Positions 33,471 through 42,961 of a stretch of 64,000 nucleotides of DNA are shown in pieces; the stretch's first letter is position 1; each line of letters opens with the position of its first letter. The position numbers and the translations under genes were made by a program. Where the stretch lies: the NCBI GenBank assembly GCA_034408855.1, contig JAWXCK010000055.1:1-64000 (forward strand), read 5' to 3'. The notes under the pieces are model-generated. The model saw only the letters and a program-made list of their open reading frames with translations. It was not told the origin of the DNA and made no database searches. The stretch is from JAIYDQ01 sp034408855 (GTDB lineage Bacteria; Planctomycetota; Planctomycetia; Pirellulales; Pirellulaceae).

Positions 33471-34553
33471 ATGAAATTCAACCGTGTTGCTATCGCCTCC
33501 GTCGGATATGTCTTGCCGTCCGAGGTTTTAACTTCGGAACAACTCGAAAATCGACTAGATCCGCTCTACCACCGGTTGAAACTACCTGTAGGTCGTCTGG
33601 AATTGATGAGCGGCATTCGCGAGCGTCGCTTATGGCCGCTAAAAACCCGAATTGCCGAGCCGAGTATCCGCAGCGGTCGGCTCGCGATGACCGCAGCCGG
33701 GATCGATCCCAAGTCGATTGGATGCTTGATCCACGCCAGTGTCTGTCGCGACTATCTCGAACCAGCGACGGCATGCGGCGTTCATCATGCGCTAGGATTG
33801 CCGAACGATGCTTGGGTGTACGATGTTTCCAATGCCTGCTTGGGTATTATGAACGCAACGATGCAGATCGCCATGATGATTGAAGCAGGCGTCATTCATG
33901 CCGGGATTGCCGTTGGAACCGAGAACGCTCGAGGTTTGATCGAAGCGACCATCGCTCAGCTTAACGGCGATCAATCCTTAACGCGTCAGTCGATCAAATC
34001 GGCGTTTGCATCGTTAACGATTGGCTCGGGAAGCTGCGCATGGCTCTTAGTCGATCGCGAACGATTTGGCGCAAGCGGTGCTCTTCATTCAATCGTTGCA
34101 CACGCGAATACCGCCGAGTATGCGCTTTGCCAAAGCGATACCGATCAGGCCGGTGATTCGATGCAGCCGATCATGAATACCGATTCGGAAAAGCTTTTGG
34201 AAATGGGCATCGCTACCGGAGCAGCCGCCTTTGAAAAACTCGAACGCGAATTACCATGGCCAAAATCGGAAATTCGAGCAACCGTATGCCATCAAGTCGG
34301 TGCGACTCATCGACGCCTTATGCTCGATCGAATAGGACTACCTATCGATCGCGATTTTGCAACCTTCGAGTACCTTGGCAACACCGGTTCGGTTGCCCTG
34401 CCAACTGCATTGGGTGAAGGGTTGTTTTCCAACCAAATTGCCGATCCATCGCGAACAGTTTTGATGGGGATCGGCTCGGGAATCAATTCAGTTATGATCG
34501 CCGCCGACTTGACCGGAACAATCGCGGCGCGAGAATCGGCACTAGCGAGCTAA
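33471..34553 (+). CDS. FabH-like 3-oxoacyl-ACP synthase III (KAS III/OleA-like)
   Basis: 360 residues with the thiolase-fold condensing-enzyme triad: Cys123 in DVSNACLGIMNA, His274 in TVCHQVGATHRRL and Asn304 in YLGNTGSVALP. The 30-residue His-Asn spacing matches FabH. It is longer than FabH (about 317), and the ERRLWPLKTR segment and AMTAAGIDP helix fit the KAS III-like subgroup that also includes OleA-type acyl-CoA condensing enzymes. No acyl carrier or oleBCD gene is adjacent, so whether it primes fatty acids or makes ketones is unclear. Confidence 0.82.
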   Translation: MKFNRVAIASVGYVLPSEVLTSEQLENRLDPLYHRLKLPVGRLELMSGIRERRLWPLKTRIAEPSIRSGRLAMTAAGIDPKSIGCLIHASVCRDYLEPATACGVHHALGLPNDAWVYDVSNACLGIMNATMQIAMMIEAGVIHAGIAVGTENARGLIEATIAQLNGDQSLTRQSIKSAFASLTIGSGSCAWLLVDRERFGASGALHSIVAHANTAEYALCQSDTDQAGDSMQPIMNTDSEKLLEMGIATGAAAFEKLERELPWPKSEIRATVCHQVGATHRRLMLDRIGLPIDRDFATFEYLGNTGSVALPTALGEGLFSNQIADPSRTVLMGIGSGINSVMIAADLTGTIAARESALAS

Positions 34554-34560
34554 CAATTTA

Positions 34561-34654
34561 GTGAGCCGTCGGCGCTAGCCGCGGGCTGCAACATGGAACC
34601 ACTGCAAAAGATGGAACCACCACAAAAAGCCCGTGGCTAGCGCCAACGGCTCAC
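34561..34654. terminator. Palindromic repeat, family B copy 1
   Basis: 27-base arms (GTGAGCCGTCGGCGCTAGCC... and ...GGCTAGCGCCAACGGCTCAC) with two mismatches. The loop contains two 18-base direct repeats starting ATGGAACCAC. It lies between convergent genes, so a bidirectional terminator role is possible. Confidence 0.75.
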
Positions 34655-34683
34655 ATTCTGATGTTTGTGCAGCATACCGCAAT

Positions 34684-36108
34684 TTACCCTTGCGGTTCGG
34701 TCATTGAAAATGGATCTAACGCAGCTTTGAGCGTCTCTTCGGGGACGATTCCTTCCTCGATACACAATTCACGAATCGTTTTGCCAGATGCGAATGCGTC
34801 CTTGGCTAGTTTCGAAGCTTTCTCGTAGCCGATAAACGGATTGAGGCTCGTCACCATCGAAAGGCTTTGCTCGACGGAGGCTTCGCAAGCGATTGGGTTG
34901 GCTTCTAAACCTTCCATGCAAAACTCGATGAAGGCTTTGGTTCCATGAGTCAAAAGATGGATCGATTCGAGCGCAGCATGCCCCATGACTGGCATCATGA
35001 TATTGAGCTGGAAATTTCCGCCGGCCGCCCCGCACATGGTCATCGTCGCGTCATTTCCCATGACTCGAGCTGTCAATTGCATCATGCTTTCGCACATTAC
35101 CGGATTGACTTTCCCGGGCATGATCGAGCTGCCCGGTTGGCGATCCGGCAAAATCACTTCAAAAAATCCGCAGCGAGGTCCAGAACCTAACCAGCGAATG
35201 TTGTTCGCGACATTGAAAAGCGTCATAGCGATCGTCTTGAGTTGACCATGCGATTCGACTAAACCGTCGCGCTGTGCATTGGCTTCGAAATGATCGACAG
35301 CTTCGACGAAACGAATTCCGGTTTGCTTCGCCAAGTTCTCGGCGACTCGCCTCCCAAATTCAGGGTGCGTGTTGATGCCGCTGCCGACTGCGGTACCACC
35401 GACTGGCAATTCTAAAACCGCTTCTAATGCAGCCCGAGCTCGCTTGATTGAAAGCTCTAATTGCCTTGCGAAACCTCCGAATTCTTGACCCAATCGCAGC
35501 GGCGTGGCATCCATCAAGTGAGTTCGACCAATCTTGATAATTCGATCCCAGTCCCGAGCCTTCTTAGCGAGCTGCATCTGAAAGGCGGTTAAGGCCGGAA
35601 TGAGCTCTCGCTCGATTTGATAGGCGACGGCCACGTGAATGGCGGTCGGAAAGGTATCGTTGGTGCTTTGCCCCATATTGACGTGATCGTTCGGATGAAT
35701 CGATTTTTCTTTCGCAAAGCGATCGCCCCCAAGCAGCTCGATCGCTAAGTTCGCAATCACTTCGTTGGCATTCATGTTGCTCGATGTGCCGGATCCCGTC
35801 TGAAAGACATCGATTGGAAACTCGTTATCCATCTTGCCATCAATGACTTGTTGGCAAGCAGTCAGCATCGCTTGAACTTGAGACGCGCTCATTCGATTTT
35901 TTCCTGAATCGGTCAGCTTTCCGAGATCTCGATTCGCGACGCCGCAAGCATACTTGACTCGTCCCATTGCTCGAACAAGCGGCGTCGGTAATCGCCAACC
36001 TGAAATAGGAAAATTTTCGACGGCCCGTTGTGTCTGGGCACCAAAATAAGCTTTCGCTGGGACTTGGACGTCGCCCATCGAGTCGCGTTCAATTCGGAAT
36101 TGGTTCAT
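34684..36108 (-). CDS. fumC: Class II fumarate hydratase
   Basis: 474 residues. The family signature GSSIMPGKVNPVMCE is at about residue 330, TGSGTSSNMNANEVIAN near 107, and GQSTNDTFPTAIHVA near 147. The start is MNQFRIERDSMGDVQVPAKAYFGAQTQRA. It interconverts fumarate and malate in the TCA cycle using the heat-stable, iron-free enzyme class. It is monocistronic, divergent from the TPR gene. Confidence 0.96.
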   Translation of the reverse strand: MNQFRIERDSMGDVQVPAKAYFGAQTQRAVENFPISGWRLPTPLVRAMGRVKYACGVANRDLGKLTDSGKNRMSASQVQAMLTACQQVIDGKMDNEFPIDVFQTGSGTSSNMNANEVIANLAIELLGGDRFAKEKSIHPNDHVNMGQSTNDTFPTAIHVAVAYQIERELIPALTAFQMQLAKKARDWDRIIKIGRTHLMDATPLRLGQEFGGFARQLELSIKRARAALEAVLELPVGGTAVGSGINTHPEFGRRVAENLAKQTGIRFVEAVDHFEANAQRDGLVESHGQLKTIAMTLFNVANNIRWLGSGPRCGFFEVILPDRQPGSSIMPGKVNPVMCESMMQLTARVMGNDATMTMCGAAGGNFQLNIMMPVMGHAALESIHLLTHGTKAFIEFCMEGLEANPIACEASVEQSLSMVTSLNPFIGYEKASKLAKDAFASGKTIRELCIEEGIVPEETLKAALDPFSMTEPQG

Positions 36109-36190
36109 GATTTAAATTCAGGAGGAAAGCAAAAAAGTGTGTATTCATATCGTACCAAGCGGCAAGCTTCAGGTAGAGCGGGGAGTAGTC

Positions 36191-36255
36191 CAAGTGGGGT
36201 AAGCTTCCAGCTTGCCATCAAGTGAGATTCGCAAGCAGGAAGCGTACTCCACGTG
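36191..36255. repeat. Palindromic intergenic repeat, family D copy 2
   Basis: Arms GTGGGGTAAGCTTCCAGCTTGC and GCAAGCAGGAAGCGTACTCCAC read as an imperfect inverted repeat about 65 bases long. It is homologous to the copy at 27388-27470, and again sits in a divergent gap. Confidence 0.7.
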
Positions 36256-36299
36256 AATGGGTGTAGCCAAACTGGAAGAAGGTTGGATAATGGGGCGGC

Positions 36300-37676
36300 A
36301 TGCCAACTGCCGACGAATTTTTACAGTCTGCCTGGAAGGTTCATCAGAGTGGTGGAGTAGCGCAAGCCCACCAGATGTATCGACAGGTTATTGAAAAAAT
36401 CCCTCACCATGCCAATGCGTGGTGCTATCTAGGGATCGCGCTTCACGATTTGCGGCGTTATCGCGAAGCGATCGAAGCGTACGAAAAAGCGATCGCGATC
36501 AACCCACATTTCCCGATTGCCTTTAATAACATGGGCAATTCGCTGCGATACGACTACCGCCCCGAGGAAGCCGAACAAGCATTTCAAAAGGCCTTAGCGT
36601 TTGATCCGAACTACCTCAGCGCCCATAAAAACCGCGGCACGCTCCATGCTTGGCAAGGCAACTACGATTTGGCGCTGGAGAGCTACGCTCAGGCTAAAAA
36701 ACTATCGCCCGAGGAAGCCGAAACGCATCGCAATTTGGGCGTAATTTACTTACTCAAGGGCGACTTCAAACGTGGCTGGCCCGAATATCGATGGCGCTGG
36801 AAATGTGCTGAAGCGTCACAGGTTAACTACCTGCAACCCAAATGGACTGGCGAATCGCTTTCGAGCAAGACGATCTTGCTCTATTCTGAGCAGGGATTGG
36901 GCGACGCCATCCATTTCATCCGATTCGCCGCCGTACTCCAAGAACGAGGGGCAAGAGTCATCGTTCATGGGCCGCCAGCGTTAACGGCATTGCTCAGGAA
37001 ATGTCGTGGAATCGATGCATACGTGCCGAATAGTTTGCCGATCGAACAACCCTTTGACTACCACTGTTCACTACTGGACGTTGCCGATCTCCTTTCGATT
37101 GACGACTCGAATATTCCGATGCCCAAGGGATATCTTCAACCGCCCGAGTACTTGATGGGCTATTGGAAGCAATGGCTTCAATCCAACGCGCCGATGGGAC
37201 TCCGTGTCGGGCTGGTTTGGCAGGGCAATCGCGACCATATGGCCGATATTTTCCGGTCGTTTCCTCTCAAGACATACGAACGACTCGGTAAGATCGATGG
37301 GATTCAATTCATCAGCCTTCAACAAGGTTACGGCGTCGAGCAAATCAAAGAATGGACAGGTATAAAACCTTTGATCGAACTACCCGAAGGGACAGATGTG
37401 TCCAGCGGAGCGTTTATGGATACAGCAGCGATCGTTTCGCAACTGGATTTGGTGATTACCAGCGACACGTCGATGGCCCATCTTGCAGGTGCCCTCGGAA
37501 GACCGGCTTGGGTGCTTTTGAATAAAATGCCCGACTGGCGATGGCTTCTCGATCGTGACGACAGCCCCTGGTATTCGTCGCTGCGACTTTTTCGGCAATC
37601 CGAGCAAGGCAACTGGGCGGATGTTGCGGCGCAAGTCGAATTGCAACTGAAAGAGTATGTGAGTCAGGCGTCCTGA
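36300..37676 (+). CDS. TPR protein with glycosyltransferase-9-like C-terminal domain
   Basis: 458 residues. The first 170 form four or five tetratricopeptide repeats (for example HANAWCYLGIALHDLRRYREA, HFPIAFNNMGNSL, ETHRNLGVIYLLKGDF). A WPEYRWRWK motif links to a Rossmann-like second half, with LLYSEQGLGDAIHFIRF at about residue 197 and TSDTSMAHLAGALGRPAWVLL near 390. These are the nucleotide-sugar-binding elements of GT9/ADP-heptose-type transferases and of the widespread TPR-GT proteins. The ends PDWRWLLDRDDSPWY and a short amphipathic tail are typical of that group. The target is unknown; a role in protein or envelope glycosylation is inferred. Confidence 0.82.
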   Translation: MPTADEFLQSAWKVHQSGGVAQAHQMYRQVIEKIPHHANAWCYLGIALHDLRRYREAIEAYEKAIAINPHFPIAFNNMGNSLRYDYRPEEAEQAFQKALAFDPNYLSAHKNRGTLHAWQGNYDLALESYAQAKKLSPEEAETHRNLGVIYLLKGDFKRGWPEYRWRWKCAEASQVNYLQPKWTGESLSSKTILLYSEQGLGDAIHFIRFAAVLQERGARVIVHGPPALTALLRKCRGIDAYVPNSLPIEQPFDYHCSLLDVADLLSIDDSNIPMPKGYLQPPEYLMGYWKQWLQSNAPMGLRVGLVWQGNRDHMADIFRSFPLKTYERLGKIDGIQFISLQQGYGVEQIKEWTGIKPLIELPEGTDVSSGAFMDTAAIVSQLDLVITSDTSMAHLAGALGRPAWVLLNKMPDWRWLLDRDDSPWYSSLRLFRQSEQGNWADVAAQVELQLKEYVSQAS

Positions 37677-37782
37677 ATTTGAGGAGCTTTCGTTTCTCGC
37701 TCAGGAAACGTCAAGAATAACTTCCGTAACGTAGGGTGGCACGCCCCATTTAGAAAAACGTGAAGTTATTTTTGACCCGTTC

Positions 37783-38760
37783 CTAAGCATCCCCGGCTGC
37801 GCGACGCAGTCGGTCCATCATGGCACGCCCTAGACCAACCTCTTCGACTCGCTGGCAATAAATGGTTTCAATACCTGCGGCGTCACACTGTCGAAAGAAA
37901 TCGAAAAAAAATCGAGCATAGTCGTCCAGGCTTTGACAATGCTTCAGCATCGCGATTTCCCTATCGCCGTTTGGTGCGGACAACCCGATGTATGCCGTTT
38001 TCGAATGTTTCACTTCTTGTCGAGAGGTTCGTTCTTTTATTTCGTCCGGTCCGTCACACAACACGACGTTGCAACGAGGCTGATAGTGGCGATGGCGAAG
38101 TCCTGGGGAATTGGGACGATTGGAATCGAGCGACGATCGCAAGCTTGTTGTTGGTTCGACATCCCGAAGCTGTTCAAGCGTAATGGCTCCATGCCGGAGT
38201 ATGATTGGGTGCGATTGGCTAAGATCGAGCACCGTGCTCTCCAGACCAATATCGGTTGCACCGTCACACATCACTGCATCGATGCGACCATCGAGATCTT
38301 CCAGAACCGCTTGCCAAGTCGTCGCACTAGGTCGACCGGATTGATTAGCGCTGGGTGCTGCGATCGGCAATCCGGCTGCTTCGAGAATTTTCTGGGCCGT
38401 CGGGTGCGAAGGGAATCGAACCGCCACAGTATCCAAGCCTGCTGTAACACCATCGACTATCGATGGTTGTTTAGGAAGCACGATCGTTAATGGCCCTGGG
38501 CAAAAGGCCGCCATGAATCGATAAGCGACGTCAGGAATTACACGGCAGCAAGCGTTCAACTGCTCAACGTGTCGCAAATGGACGATCAGCGGGTTATCGG
38601 ACGGTCGTCCCTTAGCAGTAAAAAGAGCCTGGATCGCCGACGCATTGGTAGCATCTGCACCTAATCCGTAGACCGTTTCTGTCGGAAAAGCGACCGTTCC
38701 GCCTCGACGAAGGATTTCGGCTGCTTGAGAGTATTGGTTCGGATCGAGTCGCAGCGTCAT
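37783..38760 (-). CDS. tsaC: Threonylcarbamoyl-AMP synthase, Sua5 type
   Basis: 325 residues. The N-terminal YrdC/Sua5 domain shows GGTVAFPTETVYGLGADA, LFTAKGRPSDNPLIVHL and SANQSGRPSAT; the C-terminal 110 residues form the additional Sua5 domain (YIGLSAPNGDREI, then EEVGLGRAMMDRLRRAA). It uses threonine, bicarbonate and ATP to make threonylcarbamoyl-AMP for the t6A37 modification of ANN-decoding tRNAs. The longer architecture is Sua5 rather than the short bacterial TsaC. It is convergent with the TPR gene. Confidence 0.94.
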   Translation of the reverse strand: MTLRLDPNQYSQAAEILRRGGTVAFPTETVYGLGADATNASAIQALFTAKGRPSDNPLIVHLRHVEQLNACCRVIPDVAYRFMAAFCPGPLTIVLPKQPSIVDGVTAGLDTVAVRFPSHPTAQKILEAAGLPIAAPSANQSGRPSATTWQAVLEDLDGRIDAVMCDGATDIGLESTVLDLSQSHPIILRHGAITLEQLRDVEPTTSLRSSLDSNRPNSPGLRHRHYQPRCNVVLCDGPDEIKERTSRQEVKHSKTAYIGLSAPNGDREIAMLKHCQSLDDYARFFFDFFRQCDAAGIETIYCQRVEEVGLGRAMMDRLRRAAGDA

Positions 38761-38963
38761 GGATTCATTTCGAGTTCAACTTTTGGTTGCCGAGTATAGT
38801 CCATGGACTGCTTTTCCAAAAGATTTGACGATCAGCCGAGAAATCGTCCGGAAATTTGCGGTTTTCGCCTTCTGGGCTTGCGAAAATCGTCCTTCGCAAC
38901 CACGCTGTTATGCTTCCCATTGTTTGAACGTTATTTTAGCATTTTGACTTTTTTAGGTGAGCG

Positions 38964-40322
38964 ATGGCCGGTAGCTGGTCCCCCAAATCATGGCAGTCAT
39001 TTCCGATTGTCCAGCAACCCACATACGAGAACCAAACGCAGCTTGCCAATATCCTCAGCGAGCTAGAGCGGTTACCGCCCTTGGTGACAAGCTGGGAAGT
39101 CGATCGGTTGCGGACCGACCTGGCCGCAGCTCAGCTCGGCGATGCCTGGTTGCTCCAAGGTGGCGACTGCGCAGAAATGTTTGAAGGGTGTCAGTCCGAG
39201 CCGATAGCAAGCAAGCTCAAGGTTTTGCTGCAAATGAGCTTGGCAATCGTCGTCGGAGCACGCTGCCGAATTATCCGCTTGGGACGCATGGCGGGCCAAT
39301 ACGCCAAACCGCGATCGTCCGACACCGAGACGCAAAACGGAGTCACGCTCCCATGCTACCGTGGCGATCTGATCAACAAAAACGAATTCACAGCCGAAGC
39401 TCGTCGCCCCGATCCCATGTTGCTTCTTCGTGGCTATGAGCGTTCAGCGCTGACGATGAATTTCATTCGAGGACTTAGCGAAGGAGGCTTTGCTGACCTT
39501 CATCATCCGGAGAACTGGAACTTGACGTTTGTCGATCAGGCTTCGAAGGATGTCGCCCAGCGCTACCAGAAGCTAGTCGAATCGCTCGGAGACGCCATTC
39601 GATTCATGGAAACGATTTTGGGCAGTGAACCGAAAGAGCTGCGTCGCGTTGACTTTTATACATCGCACGAAGCCCTGCATTTGGCTTATGAAACCGCGTT
39701 GACTCGAAAAAGTGTACGTGGCACCGGCTACTACAATCTTTCGACGCACCTGCCTTGGATCGGAGATCGCACTCGGTCGCTCGATGGTGCCCATGTCGAA
39801 TACTTTCGCGGTATCCGTAATCCGATCGCTGTCAAAGTTGGCCCGAGTATGGAATTGGATGAACTATCCGAACTCGTTGTTCGACTCAATCCAGAAAATG
39901 AGCCGGGAAGATTGACGCTGATTCACCGCATGGGACACGCGAAGATTGCTAAGTCGCTGCCGCCGATGATCGAGCATTTAATTCGAAAAAATCAGCGAGT
40001 TCTCTGGATCTGCGATCCGATGCACGGCAATACCGTCTCAACGCAACACGGTCGGAAAACTCGCCGCTTCCACGACATCTGCGAAGAGTTGCGACTAGCA
40101 TTCGAGATTCATCGCGAATGCAATTCGAAACTTGGCGGCGCCCACCTCGAGTTAACCGGTGAGAACGTCACCGAGTGCGTTGGCGGTTCGCGAAATTTGA
40201 CCGAAGCGGATCTTGAAAGCGCTTACCATACGCAACTCGACCCGCGTCTCAATTACGAACAAGCACTAGAAATCGCGTTCGAGATTGCCGAACATCTCAC
40301 CAACGGACGTCGAGTTTTATAA
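38964..40322 (+). CDS. aroF: Class II 3-deoxy-7-phosphoheptulonate synthase
   Basis: 452 residues of the plant/Mycobacterium-type (class II) DAHP synthase. Landmarks: WLLQGGDCAEMF with the metal-binding Cys near residue 69, RLGRMAGQYAKPRS (PEP site), ERSALTMNFIRG, VKVGPSM, and WICDPMHGNT with metal and catalytic residues. AGGTGAG precedes the ATG closely. The reaction condenses phosphoenolpyruvate and erythrose 4-phosphate, the entry to aromatic synthesis. The prephenate dehydrogenase at 47750-48604 acts later in the same pathway but is not in the same operon. Confidence 0.95.
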   Translation: MAGSWSPKSWQSFPIVQQPTYENQTQLANILSELERLPPLVTSWEVDRLRTDLAAAQLGDAWLLQGGDCAEMFEGCQSEPIASKLKVLLQMSLAIVVGARCRIIRLGRMAGQYAKPRSSDTETQNGVTLPCYRGDLINKNEFTAEARRPDPMLLLRGYERSALTMNFIRGLSEGGFADLHHPENWNLTFVDQASKDVAQRYQKLVESLGDAIRFMETILGSEPKELRRVDFYTSHEALHLAYETALTRKSVRGTGYYNLSTHLPWIGDRTRSLDGAHVEYFRGIRNPIAVKVGPSMELDELSELVVRLNPENEPGRLTLIHRMGHAKIAKSLPPMIEHLIRKNQRVLWICDPMHGNTVSTQHGRKTRRFHDICEELRLAFEIHRECNSKLGGAHLELTGENVTECVGGSRNLTEADLESAYHTQLDPRLNYEQALEIAFEIAEHLTNGRRVL

Positions 40323-40335
40323 AAATTATTAGCGA

Positions 40336-41652
40336 ATGCAAAAGGCTGCAAATATGCGATCAGGTTCATCTCGAAATTTATTTCTTATGCAGTGCACCGT
40401 GGTCACGGCATTGTGCAGCAGTTCGATGTTCGCGATCGCCGACCCGTGGCCTCAGTTTCGCGGTCAACATCGCGATGGAAAGAGCAGCGAAACGGGACTA
40501 TGGAAAAATATCGCCAAGGAAGATCCGAAGCTCGAGTGGATTGCAGAGGGTGTCGGTAGTGGATATGCCAGTGTTTCAGTTGTCGATGGCCGCGTTTTCA
40601 CAACGGGCAACTCGAGCAATGCACAGCAAGTTACGGCGCTTTCGGTAACCGATGGTCATGTTCTTTGGACGCGCCCCATTAGCGAGAGAAAACCCAAGCA
40701 TTCGTATGAGGGATCGAGAAGCACGCCGACGGTCGATGGCGATCGACTTTATATCTGTGGTTCGGATGGTTCGATCGTCTGTCTAAATACATCGACGGGC
40801 GAGCCGATTTGGCGACGAGCCTTCAGCGACTGGAACGGAACGATGATGAGCCAATGGGGCTTCTCTGAATCTCCGCTCGTCGAAGGCGATGTTGTCGTCT
40901 GCACCCCAGGCGCCAACGACAATATGATGGTCGCACTCAATAAGCAAACCGGCCACGAAATTTGGTCGATGAAAATGGAGGACACCAGCCGCGATACGAC
41001 CGCTCTAAAAGATGGTGCTGGTTACTCGTCGATCATGGTCAGCCACGCTGGAGGCGTAAAGCAATACGTACAGTTGGTCGGAAAAGGCGTGATCGGTGTT
41101 CGAGCTAGCGATGGCGAATTGTTGTGGCGATACGCCAGAGTAGGAAACAAGACAGCCAATATTCCTGCCGTCATCGTTGCAGGCGACAACATTTTTTGTT
41201 CGACCGGATACAACACCGGCTCGGCGCTTTTAAAACTCTCCGGCAAAGGGGACGAAAGCGTTGCGATGGAAGAAGTCTATTTCTTGGACGCCAAGACACT
41301 TCAAAACAAACATGGGGGTATGGTTTTAGTTGACGGGCATATTTACTGCGGTCATGGAAATGGATTGGGGTTGCCGATCTGCGTCGAACTGAAAACTGGA
41401 ATAATTAAATGGGGACCTGAACGCGGCCTAGGAAAAGGCGAATCGTCGGTTGTCTACGCCGACGGTCATCTTGTCTTTCGATTTCAAGACGGGACGATCT
41501 CTGTCGTCAAAGCAAACGCCGAAAAATTCGAAGTAGTGCGAAGCTTCAAACCCGTTTTCCAGCAAAAAGAATCCTGGTCCTATCCTGCGATCTCGGACGG
41601 ATTACTTTACTTTCGCGAGCAGGATAAAATCATGTGCTATCGCTTGAAATAG
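40336..41652 (+). CDS. Exported PQQ-like beta-propeller protein
   Basis: 438 residues. A signal peptide (about SSRNLFLMQCTVVTALCSSSMFAIA) is followed by PWPQFRGQHRDGKSSETGLW, the usual opening of planctomycete outer-membrane-assembly-like (PQQ_2) propellers. Repeated blades with DGRVFTTG, DGDRLYICGSDGS, VCLNTSTGEPIW and DGHIYCGHGNG motifs fill the rest. No catalytic residues are evident; such proteins are often called quinoprotein-like but probably bind other ligands or proteins. The start is only 13 bases after DAHP synthase, which may be read-through rather than a true operon. It ends three bases from the convergent tatC gene. Confidence 0.85.
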   Translation: MQKAANMRSGSSRNLFLMQCTVVTALCSSSMFAIADPWPQFRGQHRDGKSSETGLWKNIAKEDPKLEWIAEGVGSGYASVSVVDGRVFTTGNSSNAQQVTALSVTDGHVLWTRPISERKPKHSYEGSRSTPTVDGDRLYICGSDGSIVCLNTSTGEPIWRRAFSDWNGTMMSQWGFSESPLVEGDVVVCTPGANDNMMVALNKQTGHEIWSMKMEDTSRDTTALKDGAGYSSIMVSHAGGVKQYVQLVGKGVIGVRASDGELLWRYARVGNKTANIPAVIVAGDNIFCSTGYNTGSALLKLSGKGDESVAMEEVYFLDAKTLQNKHGGMVLVDGHIYCGHGNGLGLPICVELKTGIIKWGPERGLGKGESSVVYADGHLVFRFQDGTISVVKANAEKFEVVRSFKPVFQQKESWSYPAISDGLLYFREQDKIMCYRLK

Positions 41653-41655
41653 CGA

Positions 41656-42690
41656 CTACTTCGGATCGAATCCTTTGTGTGGCGATCCACCTCGCGGCAT
41701 CCATAAACAGAGCAAAATTCCGAGGAAATAGAGTCCGACCAAGGGGATGCACATTCCGATCATACTCATCGGTTCCGCCGGTGTTAGGATCATCGACAGA
41801 AAAGCGATGATCAAGATCGCCGAACGCCATTGAGAGAGATACAGTTTCGTCGACAAGATTCCGATGCGTTCTAAAACCAACATCACCAACGGCAACTGAA
41901 AGGCAATTCCGAACCCCAACGGAAGGATCACTGCGAATGACATATAGTCGGTCAATCGAGGCGACGCATTGATCCCCATCGACTCATTGAATTTAAGCAA
42001 AAAGTCGATGACAAACCGGAAAATTACAAAAAACGCCAAGGCCGCTCCGCCGACGAAGAGTCCAACGCTCATCGGCAAAAAAAGGTAGACATATCGGCGT
42101 TCGTGCGGGTAAAGTCCAGCCGCCACAAAAGTCCACAATGCATAAAAAATCCCAGGACTAGCAATCACGAAACCGAGTACAAATCCGGCCTTGAGCCAGA
42201 TCATAAATGGCTCTTGCAATCCAAGCGCGTCGGTATTGGTTCGGATCGGAATAAACGTCTTGATCCATCGCATTCGATCGACCGAAGACATTATTTTTTC
42301 AGAGTCTCTGACCGCGTCGACCGATTTCGGCGTTTCTTCAGCGCTGATCGCCGCGTTCAAATCGTCAACATCAACGGCGATCACTTGCTGATAGAGTTTA
42401 TTTTTTTTGATCCATGCCGCTAAATCCGTTGATACCTTGTCTCCAGTTTTTGCTTCGATGTCACGAATCGTTTGCCGATCGTAAAATTCCTCGAGCGAAG
42501 CTTCGAGTGGTGTTTGGATATATCGAATTGCCCAGTTCGCCATCGGAAGTCCGATCGCCATCCCGATTCCAAGCCAGATAAAAGTCCAAATAAGACTCTT
42601 TCGAAGCGCTTCGAGATGATCGCCGAAACTCATCGAGCTTTTCTCGAAAAGGTCATCGGCTTTTTTTAACTGTATCGGACTTTTGATCAT
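41656..42690 (-). CDS. tatC: Sec-independent (twin-arginine) protein translocase subunit TatC
   Basis: 344 residues from ATG 42690 (a TTG one codon earlier is open). Signature SFGDHLEALRKSLIW marks the N-terminal cytoplasmic region that contacts twin-arginine signal peptides. Six membrane helices can be traced. The usual short first periplasmic loop carries an inserted acidic domain of about 85-90 residues (about 62-150), making the protein about 90 longer than E. coli TatC. TatA and TatB are not nearby. It exports folded proteins, probably including several of the redox and sulfatase types common here. Confidence 0.93.
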   Translation of the reverse strand: MIKSPIQLKKADDLFEKSSMSFGDHLEALRKSLIWTFIWLGIGMAIGLPMANWAIRYIQTPLEASLEEFYDRQTIRDIEAKTGDKVSTDLAAWIKKNKLYQQVIAVDVDDLNAAISAEETPKSVDAVRDSEKIMSSVDRMRWIKTFIPIRTNTDALGLQEPFMIWLKAGFVLGFVIASPGIFYALWTFVAAGLYPHERRYVYLFLPMSVGLFVGGAALAFFVIFRFVIDFLLKFNESMGINASPRLTDYMSFAVILPLGFGIAFQLPLVMLVLERIGILSTKLYLSQWRSAILIIAFLSMILTPAEPMSMIGMCIPLVGLYFLGILLCLWMPRGGSPHKGFDPK

Positions 42691-42756
42691 CAAATGCTCT
42701 TGCTCCCCTCGACTCGGTTCTTCGGGGAAAGGGGGTGAGGTTGGACCGATGGAATT

Positions 42757-42850
42757 GTGAGCGGCAAGGCGCGAGCCGCCGGTTCTTCACTTGAACGTTG
42801 CGACGAATTCCCCGCGTTTTCAGAACCCGTGGCTAGCGCCATCGGCTCAC
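42757..42850. repeat. Palindromic repeat, family B copy 2
   Basis: Left arm GTGAGCGGCAAGGCGCGAGCC and right arm GGCTAGCGCCATCGGCTCAC resemble the copy at 34561-34654, with a longer and diverged centre. It lies between the lnt stop and the tatC start. Confidence 0.65.
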
Positions 42851-42961
42851 ATTCGGGCATTTTCATCCGCTCAAGGCGAGAGACCGAAACGCCTGCGACT
42901 TTCGAATAGCTATTCTAGTAGCAGCTCCCCGCTTTGAAAGGGGCACCTAGGGGTTTGAAGT

